Made by a program: the position numbers and the translations under genes. 64,000 nucleotides of DNA from Pseudomonas fluorescens (GTDB lineage: Bacteria > Pseudomonadota > Gammaproteobacteria > Pseudomonadales > Pseudomonadaceae): the NCBI RefSeq assembly GCF_902498185.1, contig NZ_CABVIX010000001.1, positions 558,001-622,000 of the forward strand, given 5' to 3'. The notes beneath the pieces are model-generated. The model ran no database searches and was not told the origin of the DNA. It worked only from the letters and a program-made list of their open reading frames with translations. Shown here one piece after another: positions 1 to 12,964 of this stretch (position 1 is the stretch's first letter; each line of letters starts with the position of its first letter).

Positions 1-997
1 TATCCAGAGCCTGCGTGCGCCGCTCGTGCTGGAGGAACAGCAGGTGCGCATCAGCGCAAGCCTGGGCCTGGTGCTGTCGCGGGAACACGGTGGCCAACCG
101 GCCGACCTGATCAAGTACGCCGACCTGGCCTTGTACAGCGCCAAAGCGGCGGGCAAGGGCACCTGGCGCTATTTTTCAGCGCAGCACAACGAAGCGCTGC
201 TCGGCAAACGCACCCTGGAACGCGAGCTGCGCGAAGGGATCGCCAGGGGGCAGCTGGTGCTGCACTTCCAGCCGCGCTTCAAGGTGGACGGGGTTACCGT
301 GGCTTCGGCCGAGGCGCTGGTGCGCTGGCAGCATCCGCAACGTGGCCTGATGCGGCCTGATGAATTCATCGCCCTGGCCGAGGAGTCCGATCTGATCGTG
401 CTGCTGGGCAACTGGGTGATCCGTGAAGCCTGCGCGCGGGCCCGCGATTGGCCGCTGGAGGTGATGGTCTCGGTCAACATGTCGCCGGCCCAGTTCAGCC
501 GCAGCGATGTGGTCAGGGACGTGCGTGAGGCGCTGATCGAAACCCAGTTGCCGGCTCACCGCCTGGAGCTGGAGATCACCGAGAACGTCATGCTCAACGA
601 CATCGAAGGCGCGCTGCACACCATGAACGCCCTCAAGGAGCTCGGCGTGCGCCTGAACATGGACGACTTTGGCACCGGTTACTCCTCGCTTGGCTACCTG
701 CGCACCTATCCGTTCGACAGCATCAAGATCGACAAACGCTTCGTGCAGTCCCTGGGCAAGAGCGAAAGCGACCGCAGTGTGGTACAGGCCATCATCAACC
801 TGGGCAATGCCATGGGCATGACCGTTACCGCCGAAGGCGTCGAGACCGAGGACCAGCTCAATCTGCTCAGTGCCGACCAATGCCATGAAGTGCAGGGTTT
901 CCTGCTCAGCAAGCCGATAGACAACGATGCGCTGGTGCGGCTCATGGGCAGGGTAAGAATCGGTGCAGGGGCGTATTCGACCGCGCAGGCGCGGTAA
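1..997 (+). CDS. GGDEF/EAL cyclic-di-GMP protein, C-terminal part (5' truncated by window)
   Basis: The reading frame is open from base 2, so the start lies outside the window. The visible part begins near the end of a GGDEF domain (YADLALYSAKAAGKG) and continues into a complete EAL phosphodiesterase domain. The expected EAL residues are present: EALVR, the Asn of VNMSPAQF, ELEITEN, DDFGTGYSSL, the Lys of IKIDKRF, AEGVET and QGFLLSKP. The EAL half is therefore predicted to hydrolyse cyclic-di-GMP to pGpG. Whether the GGDEF half is active, and what sensor precedes it, cannot be seen. A 164-base gap separates it from the partner-switching module, so co-transcription is uncertain. Confidence 0.9.
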   Translation, partial: IQSLRAPLVLEEQQVRISASLGLVLSREHGGQPADLIKYADLALYSAKAAGKGTWRYFSAQHNEALLGKRTLERELREGIARGQLVLHFQPRFKVDGVTVASAEALVRWQHPQRGLMRPDEFIALAEESDLIVLLGNWVIREACARARDWPLEVMVSVNMSPAQFSRSDVVRDVREALIETQLPAHRLELEITENVMLNDIEGALHTMNALKELGVRLNMDDFGTGYSSLGYLRTYPFDSIKIDKRFVQSLGKSESDRSVVQAIINLGNAMGMTVTAEGVETEDQLNLLSADQCHEVQGFLLSKPIDNDALVRLMGRVRIGAGAYSTAQAR

Positions 998-1161
998 CGC
1001 TTGCATACGGTGAAATCATTGTGCTACCTAGCACCAGCTATTACGCACAGGCGAAATTTCCTACACCGCCTGAACAACTATTTTCACTAATAAATGTCAC
1101 TGTTTCCCGAGCCGGACGATTTCTGGGTGCCGGTTCGTATACGTTCAGGAGCAAGACGCAC

Positions 1162-2013
1162 ATGGCAGCACTGCAGAACAGCACGTTGGAAGCAATCAAA
1201 GGCAATCAGGCACAACTGCTCAGCGATTGGATCAGCAGCCAGGAAGCCGCTGGCGCTACCCGCAATCTCAAGTCCGACGAGCTCAAGCAACAGACCGCCG
1301 ACTTCCTGCGCCTGCTGCTGCAGGCTATCGAGACCAACAGCGGCAGCAATATCTCGGGCCAAGGCTGGGACAACGTTCGCCTGTTCCTTGAAAAGCTGTC
1401 CACCAGCCGCGCGCTGCTTGGCCACGATTCACACCAGACCGCCTACTTCATCTTTGCGCTCAAAGGCCCGCTGTTCAACCTGCTGCAAAGCCGCTACAGC
1501 GACGAGCCGGCACTGCTCGCCGACCAGTTGATGCAGATCTCCGAACTGCTGGACACGCTGGGCATGCACACCGTGCGCACCTTCCAGAAATCCCGCGAGT
1601 CGGTGATCAAGCGCCAGCAGGAAGAATTGCTGGAGCTGTCGACTCCCGTCGTCAAGCTCTGGGACGGCGTCCTGGCGCTGCCAATGATCGGCACACTGGA
1701 CTCGCAACGTACCCAGGTCGTGATGGAATCGCTGTTGCAGCGCATTATCGACACCGGTTCGGAAATCGCCATCATCGACATCACCGGCGTGCCGACCGTC
1801 GACACCCTGGTCGCCCAGCACCTGCTCAAGACCGTCACGGCGATCCGCCTGATGGGCGCCGACTGCATCATCAGCGGCGTGCGTCCGCAGATTGCCCAGA
1901 CCATCGTGCACCTGGGCCTTGACCTGCAGGGCGTGGTGACCAAGGCGAACCTTGCCGACGCCCTGAAACTGGCCCTGGCGCGACTTGGCGTGAGCCTGAG
2001 CAAGGCGAACTGA
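1162..2013 (+). CDS. RsbR-like STAS co-antagonist
   Basis: A 283-residue protein with an RsbR-type N-terminal helical domain (about residues 10-130) and a C-terminal STAS domain (about 158-275). The STAS part carries DITGVPTVDT (206-215) and RPQIAQT (241-247), which match the regions bearing the two phosphorylatable threonines of Bacillus RsbR. By family it would form the stressosome scaffold with the RsbS-like protein and be phosphorylated by the RsbT-like kinase. The frame is open back to a GTG at 1021, but the ATG at 1162 is preferred because an AGGAG lies about 11 bases upstream and family members start near here. It is the first gene of a six-gene overlapping run. Confidence 0.85.
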   Translation: MAALQNSTLEAIKGNQAQLLSDWISSQEAAGATRNLKSDELKQQTADFLRLLLQAIETNSGSNISGQGWDNVRLFLEKLSTSRALLGHDSHQTAYFIFALKGPLFNLLQSRYSDEPALLADQLMQISELLDTLGMHTVRTFQKSRESVIKRQQEELLELSTPVVKLWDGVLALPMIGTLDSQRTQVVMESLLQRIIDTGSEIAIIDITGVPTVDTLVAQHLLKTVTAIRLMGADCIISGVRPQIAQTIVHLGLDLQGVVTKANLADALKLALARLGVSLSKAN

Positions 2014-2017
2014 GCCC

Positions 2018-2380
2018 ATGGAGCGCATTCCGATTTTGCAGATGGGCGACTTCCTGCTGGTGACCATCCAGGTCGACATGCATGACCAGCTCGCCCTGAC
2101 CTTGCAGGACGATCTGTCCGAACGCATCAGCCGCACCTCCGCGCGCGGCGTGCTGATCGACATCTCGGCCCTGGACATGGTCGATTCGTTCATCGGCCGC
2201 ATGATCGGCACCATCTCTGGCCTGTCCAAGATCATGGACGCCGAGACCGTGCTGGTCGGCATGCAGCCCTCGGTGGCGATCACCCTGGTGGAACTGGGCA
2301 TGACCCTGCCCGGCGTGATCACGGCGCTCAACGTAGAGCGGGGCATGAAACTGCTTCAGGACCGGGTACGCGAGCAATGA
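2018..2380 (+). CDS. RsbS-like STAS antagonist
   Basis: A 120-residue single STAS domain, the usual RsbS length. VDSFIGR puts Ser57 where Bacillus RsbS has its phosphorylated Ser59. In the known system unphosphorylated RsbS holds the RsbT kinase, and phosphorylation releases it. The gene starts 4 bases after the RsbR-like gene, and its stop overlaps the next start in an ATGA, so translational coupling is likely. The downstream target here is probably not a sigma-B pathway as in Bacillus, since no sigma factor is adjacent; the two kinases that follow are the likelier outlet. Confidence 0.85.
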   Translation: MERIPILQMGDFLLVTIQVDMHDQLALTLQDDLSERISRTSARGVLIDISALDMVDSFIGRMIGTISGLSKIMDAETVLVGMQPSVAITLVELGMTLPGVITALNVERGMKLLQDRVREQ

Positions 2381-2781
2381 ACCTGCGCAGCAGCGGTACC
2401 CAACCGGTCCGCATCGAGCAGGACGTGGTGCTGGCGCGCCAGACGGCGCGCAAGCTGGCCACCGAATGCGGCATGCGGCTGGTCGACCTGACCAAGATGG
2501 TTACCGCAGTCAGTGAGCTGGCGCGCAACACTGTGGTTTACGGCGGTGGCGGCGACATGGACTGGGAAATTCTCGACGACCACGGCCGGGTCGGCCTGCG
2601 GTTGCTGTTTCGCGACGAAGGCCCCGGCATCCCGGATCTCAAGCTGGCGATGACCGATGGCTGGACGTCGGGCGGTGGCCTTGGCCTTGGCCTGACCGGC
2701 GCCAAGCGGCTGGTCGACGAGTTCGAACTGGACACGGCCCCAGGCCAGGGCACGCGCATAACGATCACACGATGGACATGA
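2377..2781 (+). CDS. RsbT-like serine/threonine switch kinase
   Basis: A 134-residue GHKL-fold ATPase of the RsbT/RsbW anti-sigma kinase family. The N box is ELARNTVVYGGGG (catalytic-type Asn51), followed by the ATP-binding motifs RDEGPGI (79-85) and the glycine-rich GGGLGLGL (99-106). It should phosphorylate the STAS proteins encoded just upstream and be sequestered by them when they are unphosphorylated. Its start overlaps the RsbS-like stop (ATGA), and its end overlaps the next gene by 10 bases. The gene order R-S-T is the same as in Bacillus stressosome loci. Confidence 0.85.
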   Translation: MNLRSSGTQPVRIEQDVVLARQTARKLATECGMRLVDLTKMVTAVSELARNTVVYGGGGDMDWEILDDHGRVGLRLLFRDEGPGIPDLKLAMTDGWTSGGGLGLGLTGAKRLVDEFELDTAPGQGTRITITRWT

Positions 2782-3791
2782 GAATCAGTGGGACCCTGAC
2801 CCAGGTGCTCAGCATTGACGACCTCAGCCAGGTTGGCCACGCACGGCGCACCGCGCAGCGCCTGGCCGAGCAGCATGGCTTCGACGAGCGCGATGCCGGT
2901 CGCGTGGCCCTGGTGGCGACGGAGCTTTCGAGCAACCTGCTCAAGCACGCCGGGCGCGGGGAAATGCACCTGCGCGCGCTGCCGCGCCCGCTTGGCGGCT
3001 TTGGCGTCGAGATGCTGGCGGTTGACCGGGCGCAGGGCTTCGACCTGCAGGCTTGCCTGACGGATGGCTACTCCACCGGCGGCACCCAGGGTATCGGCCT
3101 GGGCGCCATATCCCGCCAGGCCGAGGTGTTCGATGTGTATGCCGATGCCCGCGGCGCGGTGTTGCTCGCGCGCTTTTTCCCCCGCAGTGACCGCGAGCCC
3201 GACTTGCGTTTCGGCGTCAGCCAGCATTCGCTCCACGACGACCCGGCCTGCGGCGATGTGTGGCACCTGGCCATCAACGACCTGGGCTTCAGCGCCTTGG
3301 TGATTGATGGGCTTGGCCACGGCGAGGAAGCCGAACGTGCCGCGCGGGCAGGGGAGGCGGCGTTTGCCCAGGCCCCCTTCGCCGACTCGCTTACGTCGCT
3401 CGCCGACATGCACCACGCCATGACCGGTACCCGCGGCGGGGCGCTGGCGCTTGCCCAGTACGACGCTGTCAGCGGCGCCTTGGGCTTCACCGGGATCGGC
3501 AATATTTCCGGTACCCTGCTGAACGCCGAAAAGTCCCGCGGCCTGGCCTCGCAGCCGGGTATCGTCGGTGGTCAGTACCGGAAAGCCCAGCGCTTTGACT
3601 ATGCTCACGTAAACGGACATCTGTTGATCATGCACAGCGACGGCCTGCAATCGCGTTGGAGCCTCTCGCAGTACCCTGGCCTGGTCCACCGCCACCCTTC
3701 TGTCATCGCCAGCGTTCTGCACCGGGACTTCTCCCGCGGCCGTGACGATGTGACGGTGCTGGTCATTGCCCTGGAGCCTGCCCATGGCTGA
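2772..3791 (+). CDS. Fused GHKL ATPase-SpoIIE/PP2C phosphatase (RsbX-like)
   Basis: A 339-residue two-domain protein. The N-terminal part (about 10-140) is an anti-sigma-type GHKL ATPase with the N box ELSSNLLKHAGRG and a GTQGIGLGAI glycine loop. The C-terminal part (about 150-335) is a PP2C/SpoIIE phosphatase with CGDVWHLAINDLG, the metal-binding VIDGLGHGEEAE and the terminal GRDDVTVLVI. It would remove phosphates from the RsbR/RsbS-like proteins, resetting the switch as RsbX does, while the ATPase half may add kinase or ligand-sensing function. A second ATG at 2778 forms an ATGA with the upstream stop, so the exact start is open. The next gene starts inside it by 8 bases. Confidence 0.8.
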   Translation: MDMRISGTLTQVLSIDDLSQVGHARRTAQRLAEQHGFDERDAGRVALVATELSSNLLKHAGRGEMHLRALPRPLGGFGVEMLAVDRAQGFDLQACLTDGYSTGGTQGIGLGAISRQAEVFDVYADARGAVLLARFFPRSDREPDLRFGVSQHSLHDDPACGDVWHLAINDLGFSALVIDGLGHGEEAERAARAGEAAFAQAPFADSLTSLADMHHAMTGTRGGALALAQYDAVSGALGFTGIGNISGTLLNAEKSRGLASQPGIVGGQYRKAQRFDYAHVNGHLLIMHSDGLQSRWSLSQYPGLVHRHPSVIASVLHRDFSRGRDDVTVLVIALEPAHG

Positions 3792-4642
3792 GCCCGAACC
3801 GACCCCGCAGCACGCCGCCCTGGTGGCCCGCTTGCAAGCGGACAACGCCGCCTTGCGCGACGAGCTCGAGGAAACCAACCAGGGCGTGCTTGCGCTCTAT
3901 GCCGAGCTCGACATCCAGGCTGACCAATTGCGCCAGGCCTCGGACCTCAAGAGCCGGTTCCTGTCGTACATGAGCCACGAGTTCCGTACCCCGCTGGGCT
4001 CGATCCTGAGCATTACCAGCCTGCTGTCCGACGAGCTGGACGGGCCGTTGAGCCCCGAGCAGCACAAGCAGGTGGCGTTTGTCAGCACCGCGGCGCGCGA
4101 GCTCAGCGACATGGTCGACGACCTGCTCGACCTGGCCAAGATCGAGGCAGGGCGCATTACCATTTCGCCGGCCTGGTTCGACATGTTCGACCTGTTCGCT
4201 GCCCTGCGCGGGATGTTCCGGCCCATCGTCGATGCCTCGTCCGTGGACCTGATCTTCGAAGAGCCCGTGGGCTTGCCACGCCTCTACACCGATGACCAGA
4301 AGCTTGCGCAGATCTTGCGCAACTTCATTTCCAACGCCTTGAAGTTCACCACGCGGGGCGAAGTGCGGGTGTCGGCGCGTCTGGAAGGCAGTCACTGTAT
4401 CCGCTTCGCCGTCAGCGACACCGGCATCGGCATCGCGCCGGAGCTGCACGCCAGCCTGTTCGAGGACTTCACCCAGGTCGACTCACCGTTGCAGAAGCGC
4501 CTGCGCGGCACTGGCCTGGGGCTGTCGCTGTGCAAGCGCTTTGCCAGCCTGCTGGGTGGCGAGGTAGGGCTGGAGAGCTCGCCGGGCATGGGTTCCAGCT
4601 TTTTCGTGATCATCCCGCTGGCCATTGCCCAGGAGCCCGCCG

Positions 4643-4653
<11 letters not shown>
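3784..4653 (+). CDS. Soluble sensor histidine kinase
   Basis: A 289-residue kinase with no transmembrane segment. Residues 10-50 look like a coiled coil, followed by a HisKA domain with the phospho-acceptor His65 in SYMSHEFRTP, then an HATPase domain with ILRNFISNALKF, SDTGIGI and RGTGLGLSL. Lacking its own sensor domain, it probably takes its input from the upstream partner-switching proteins. The ATG at 3784 lies inside the end of the phosphatase gene (ATGGCTGA, 8-base overlap) and was preferred to an in-frame TTG/GTG-type start at 3766. Its own end overlaps the following hybrid kinase by 11 bases. The likely phosphotransfer partner is the receiver-containing protein encoded next. Confidence 0.85.
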
Positions 4654-6586
<1,933 letters not shown>

Positions 6587-6641
6587 GGTCAAGCGCGGCA
6601 CATGAGCGTCTCTGGCAGGATTTGAGCTTGAACGTGAAAGA

Positions 6642-6672
6642 CTTCCCCGGCGGTGCAACGCCGACGGGGAAG
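6642..6672 (+). terminator. Candidate hairpin terminator after the partner-switching module
   Basis: An inverted repeat with arms CTTCCCCGGCGG and CCGACGGGGAAG (one mismatch) around a 7-base loop, 55 bases past the stop. There is no T-run after it, so it may be a 3' stabilising hairpin. Confidence 0.4.
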
Positions 6673-6795
6673 GGCCGTAGTTGTATCTCATGTCTGGTTA
6701 TTCCTCCGGAATGAAGAATTTTCCCTGTTTAGCAACTTTCTATAACCAGGCTGTTTATACATTTAAAAGTGAAGTCCTTCAGTGGATTTATCCAG

Positions 6796-6820
6796 GCTTC
6801 ATGTAGGAAGCTTCTTTTTT
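6796..6820 (+). terminator. Short hairpin with T-run
   Basis: GCTTC and GAAGC flank a 6-base loop and are followed by TTCTTTTTT, the layout of a weak intrinsic terminator. The rest of the 459-base gap 6587-7045 is AT-rich and holds no recognisable gene; the promoter of the next cassette should lie in it. Confidence 0.35.
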
Positions 6821-7045
6821 GTCCTGTAGGGCTGGAAGAACTTCCCGTTATACCTCACTGTATTTCGCGGTGCGGCCAGGGCGGTTAACTACGGGCCTGG
6901 CCATCTTCGTACAGGGGTTTTTTGTTCGGTGTCAATAAAAGCGGCAACTTCATCCTGCACACCCTGGGCTTTTACCACCTCAAGATCACGGCTCCGATCC
7001 GCATACGATGAAGTTTGTCTTCGAATGAGCAGGGAGTTCAAGGAA

Positions 7046-9301
7046 ATGGACCAGGGCAGCACACCCGACGCGGAAAGTAAAACCAGCAAGATGGACTCCG
7101 AAGTGATCGTCCATCACCAGTCAGCGCAATGCTACTTCCGTCCGGATACGGAAGAGTTTGTGTTTGTTGCAGATGATGAAGCCGGCAATTTCGAAACCCA
7201 TTGGCGGGAAATGTTGACGAGCATGGACGCGTTTCACACGGCGCGTGCTCATTACTCCAGTGCGCTCGAGATGTATGCGCAGGGCATGCAGCCTGGTATC
7301 CAGAGTCCTGCAGCCGGCCGCGAGGAAGATCCGGTCGAAGCGGCAGAGCGGGAGCTGGAAGCGAACCGGGCGGCGCTACAGAACAAGCTGGGAGATTTTT
7401 CACAGACAAAGATGAGGTATGACGATGTCATAGAACTCCTTCCCGTTGCAGGACAGGGCGGGAATAGAAAAGGAAGGGGCAAGTCGCCTGGACTCGTCTA
7501 TGTCAAGAAAGGGTATTTCAGTAAAACAGAGCAGGGCAGGAAGCTGCACGCTGTCTCCCTCAAAAGCGGGGACAAGAAGGGCGGTGCCGAAAGCATCATC
7601 CGCAAGAACAAGCACGGCAACACACGCATTGACCCGCAGAAACTCGCCCAGCAGCTGACTGACCTGCAATGGCCGAAAATAAAGGTGGAGTTGAAGGACA
7701 TCCTGAAATGGACCGGATCGGATTTCGATCCCGAGACGCTGAAGGCCGATGGAGTGCTCTTCGACTGGGCCGAGCGTTGGAACGAGAGTCTGGATTACCA
7801 CGAAGAGTTCGGCGCACATGTGGATGTGTCCGCGGGCGCTCAATTCATGCGGTACGCCTCCAATGTCGGCGGCAGGGCAGAGCTCGATCCCAACAAGGGA
7901 ACCGCCTCCCTCATCAGCCACGGTTCGGCAAGTTTCACAGTGGCGTCAGCGACCCTCGGTACGACGATCTACGTCCCGAATCGCTTGGGATGTTCCTTCT
8001 CGTATACAGATCGCCGGGGCGGCGTCTTTGACCTGGGCATGTTTCGCCTGGTCATGAGTCCCGAACTGACGGGATTCATTGGGGCGTCGGTGATCGTCGA
8101 GGAGCAGATGCAAGTCGTTGTAAAAGGCGAAAAGCAGTTCCTTGCAGGCCAGTCGGGTGGGCGACTGCCGCGCTTCAGGGAGACCAGGACCCGAGGCGCG
8201 GTATTCCATCAGCAAATGGCCGAAGAGGATGAGGGACTTCGACTGACCGGCGCAGTAGAGATCGGCGGACGTCTGGAGGGAGGTCTCAAGGGAAGCCTGC
8301 AATGGCTAAAGCCCGAAGAGCCGGTGGACGCTAGAAATGGCATCGTCAGTGTGCCTACAGCTCCCGGCAAGTTCACAGATTTGTGCAGTGTCAGCGCGAG
8401 CATTGGGGGACTTGGTGGGTTGGCTCTGGGGGGGAAGTTTTACTGCGCGTTCATCAATGGGAGGTTTTGCTTTCATGTGGCAGCCAGTATCTGCTGGGGC
8501 GTGGGTGCCAAGGGCGGCATTATTTTTGAGGTTGGTACGGATAAGATTTTGGAGTTTGGTTCTTGGTTGGTTTATCAGTTGTATTTGCTGAACTATAGAT
8601 ATTTTGATGTGGTGCGGGAAGATTCTTTTCTCGCCTATGGCAAATATTGTGTTTTGCAAATGCTGGATCTGGAGCTTGACATTTACAAGAGATATGCAGG
8701 TTGGCGTGGTGGGACCAAAATTATCACAGAGGCGTTTGATTTTTTTTTGGAAGAAGTTATTGATGAGAATAGAAGATCGTTGGGCTCGTCAAAAAGGCGT
8801 AATAAATTAGCGAAAAATCTAGTGAATAATCCGCTTAAGCTTTTAAACTTTACCCCGGAAGCCAAGGGAATAACCATCTATACACTGACGCGCTACGATG
8901 CTTGGGATATATTGGACTCAGAAAATCGTGGTAATGGTTTGATTCTTGATTTCTACCAGCTACGCAAGGAAGCAGTAACGCTAGTTCTGAAAAGCATCCA
9001 AACTCGCGCCGAGTGGCGAAAGATTTTCTGCCGAATTACAGCAAGCGGCGAAAGTATGGCTTCTGAGGACAGCGAAGTAGATGTTATTCAGCTGCAAGAA
9101 CGTTATTTAGTGGATTTTCTTCGGATGGGCTTCAATCGTGACCAGGACCTCCATCGAGCCAAGCAAGAGTTGGTTGCCATATTTGAGCGTTTGAAATCGG
9201 AACCCGCTAGCGGGTTCGCTCTTACTATGAATGATGCCATTTATTACAAACTAAACGATAAATCACATCCTTACTATTTAGGTAGTGGCAGTCTTGCTTG
9301 A
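7046..9301 (+). CDS. Large uncharacterised protein resembling T6SS-linked Pseudomonas effectors
   Basis: A 751-residue protein. The frame opens at a GTG at 6929, but the ATG at 7046 is preferred because AGGGAG sits 9 bases upstream. Residues about 30-200 are charged and helical. The middle (about 260-520) is rich in Gly and Ala with beta-like stretches such as VSASIGGLGGLALGG and AASICWGVGAKGG, and GSLQWLKPEEPVDARNG precedes them. The last 200 residues are helical, with lower GC and many Lys/Asn codons. From memory this glycine-rich layout is shared by large hypothetical proteins found beside VgrG genes in Pseudomonas, which are suspected membrane-active effectors. No vgrG, PAAR or Rhs gene is in the window, so that role is an inference. 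The next gene may supply protection. Confidence 0.55.
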   Translation: MDQGSTPDAESKTSKMDSEVIVHHQSAQCYFRPDTEEFVFVADDEAGNFETHWREMLTSMDAFHTARAHYSSALEMYAQGMQPGIQSPAAGREEDPVEAAERELEANRAALQNKLGDFSQTKMRYDDVIELLPVAGQGGNRKGRGKSPGLVYVKKGYFSKTEQGRKLHAVSLKSGDKKGGAESIIRKNKHGNTRIDPQKLAQQLTDLQWPKIKVELKDILKWTGSDFDPETLKADGVLFDWAERWNESLDYHEEFGAHVDVSAGAQFMRYASNVGGRAELDPNKGTASLISHGSASFTVASATLGTTIYVPNRLGCSFSYTDRRGGVFDLGMFRLVMSPELTGFIGASVIVEEQMQVVVKGEKQFLAGQSGGRLPRFRETRTRGAVFHQQMAEEDEGLRLTGAVEIGGRLEGGLKGSLQWLKPEEPVDARNGIVSVPTAPGKFTDLCSVSASIGGLGGLALGGKFYCAFINGRFCFHVAASICWGVGAKGGIIFEVGTDKILEFGSWLVYQLYLLNYRYFDVVREDSFLAYGKYCVLQMLDLELDIYKRYAGWRGGTKIITEAFDFFLEEVIDENRRSLGSSKRRNKLAKNLVNNPLKLLNFTPEAKGITIYTLTRYDAWDILDSENRGNGLILDFYQLRKEAVTLVLKSIQTRAEWRKIFCRITASGESMASEDSEVDVIQLQERYLVDFLRMGFNRDQDLHRAKQELVAIFERLKSEPASGFALTMNDAIYYKLNDKSHPYYLGSGSLA

Positions 9302-9322
9302 TTATCGATTAAGGTCAATATA

Positions 9323-10360
9323 ATGAAGGCGGATGCGTGCTTTATAAGGTTTGTCCTTATTGCATTGCTGGCGAGCTGTGATGCTCAGTCAGAAAGGTTC
9401 AAGGTGGTTGACGTTGCGATCTCTGTGCAGGAGCTGGAGAGGTTTGTCTCAGAGCAAAAAGAGCAGCTTGTATTCGTCGAGGGTGGAGAGTTCCTGATGG
9501 GCCATAATGATGGGTACGATGGTCTTGATCTTTCTTACTTGCAAACTTCCACCAACAATAACCCGCTGCACAAAGTTGAGCTTAGCAGCTACTCGATGAG
9601 TCAATTCAAGGTTATGAATAAACACTATCAGCTTTACTTGAAAAGCAGAGGTCTTCCTTTGCGCTTGCCAAGTATCAGCTATAGGAAAGACTGGGCTAGC
9701 GTATCCGCGACGCCGAATCTTGGAGCGAATATGGACTGGTATGAGGCAAATGATTACTGTGCCTGGCTCGCGGAAATCAGTGGCGTGCCCTTCGCTCTGC
9801 CCACGGAAGCGCAATGGGAATATGCAGCACGTAGCCGCGGTCAGTTTCTCCATGTCGCCACGGATGATGGAACTTACAAGATAACGGATGACCCAGTGAG
9901 CGAGGGTGGCAGGTATGGTCCCAGAGGTATAAATATATCGACAGGGTGGGATCGAAAAGCATATGCCGCAGAGAAGGGATGGCATTTAGGTACCTTAACC
10001 CCACTGCCCGTCGATAAGTTTCCGCCCAATCCATTAGGTTTATACTCGATGTCCGATGACGGTTTGGAGTGGGTCAAGGATTGGTATGATCCTGATTATT
10101 ACAAGTATTCGCCACATAAAGATCCTCAAGGGCCGGAGGGACCAGTATTCAAGGATGAATCAACCGCTAACCAGTACGCGAAAGTACTTCGTGGCGTGGA
10201 TATAGCGGACCCTCAATGGGGAGCTGCTACGAACATGGTAAGAGATTACAGGAGCCCCGATGCGAACATGCTGGGCATCAATTTTGATGGGTCGCCTATG
10301 CTGTTTCTTAGCGATAAGACTGCCCGCTGCGTAGTGAATAGTTCAAAGCCTATCGACTGA
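9323..10360 (+). CDS. Lipoprotein with FGE-sulfatase (SUMF1-like) fold
   Basis: A 345-residue predicted lipoprotein. The N-terminal signal ends in the lipobox LASC, with Cys19 as lipidation site. The mature part has the formylglycine-generating-enzyme fold: FVEGGEFLMG (about 50-60), ANDYCAWLAE and LPTEAQWEYAARS. The paired cysteines of true FGE enzymes near the C-terminus are not visible, so sulfatase activation is unlikely and a binding role is more plausible. It follows the effector-like gene by 21 bases and shares its low GC, suggesting one transferred cassette. FGE-fold lipoproteins beside large effectors are plausible immunity or accessory proteins, but this is inferred from context. Confidence 0.6.
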   Translation: MKADACFIRFVLIALLASCDAQSERFKVVDVAISVQELERFVSEQKEQLVFVEGGEFLMGHNDGYDGLDLSYLQTSTNNNPLHKVELSSYSMSQFKVMNKHYQLYLKSRGLPLRLPSISYRKDWASVSATPNLGANMDWYEANDYCAWLAEISGVPFALPTEAQWEYAARSRGQFLHVATDDGTYKITDDPVSEGGRYGPRGINISTGWDRKAYAAEKGWHLGTLTPLPVDKFPPNPLGLYSMSDDGLEWVKDWYDPDYYKYSPHKDPQGPEGPVFKDESTANQYAKVLRGVDIADPQWGAATNMVRDYRSPDANMLGINFDGSPMLFLSDKTARCVVNSSKPID

Positions 10361-10557
10361 TGAAGAGCAGGCAGGTCAAAACGCGCCGTCCGGGATGTCC
10401 CATTTACTCACATGGATGTGTCCCTGGCGTTCAGCTGGAGGGACCTATGACATTGGACGGGGCGTAGCCCCTATAACGTGCGGGACAAGTCATGGAAGAT
10501 CGCCGCCGGGTGCGCTCCGTTGCCCTGTATCGCCTGACAGACTCAGCCTATCAACAC

Positions 10558-10576
10558 CTAATAGCGCCTCTATTAG
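10558..10576. promoter_or_regulatory. Inverted repeat upstream of katG, possible OxyR-type operator
   Basis: CTAATAG, a 5-base spacer and CTATTAG form a perfect 7-base inverted repeat, 90 bases before katG. It contains the ATAG/CTAT half-elements of OxyR sites, but the spacing is 2 bases shorter than the classic unit, so assignment to OxyR is tentative. The rest of the 306-base gap 10361-10666 shows nothing else I recognise. Confidence 0.4.
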
Positions 10577-10654
10577 ATCCCGGCACTGGCTGAACTATCC
10601 TTAACGTTCGCAGGCCCACGCCGGCGTAGACCGACGCTCCTGAAAACGACCTAA

Positions 10655-12919
<2,265 letters not shown>

Positions 12920-12964
12920 ATCCTTGCAAGCGGGGCAAAACGGCTTGGGGAGTGGGTAGGGGAA

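Noticed and set aside
10395..10604. 69-codon frame upstream of katG
   Set aside because: No start signal; it spans the inverted repeat of the katG promoter and its product looks random.
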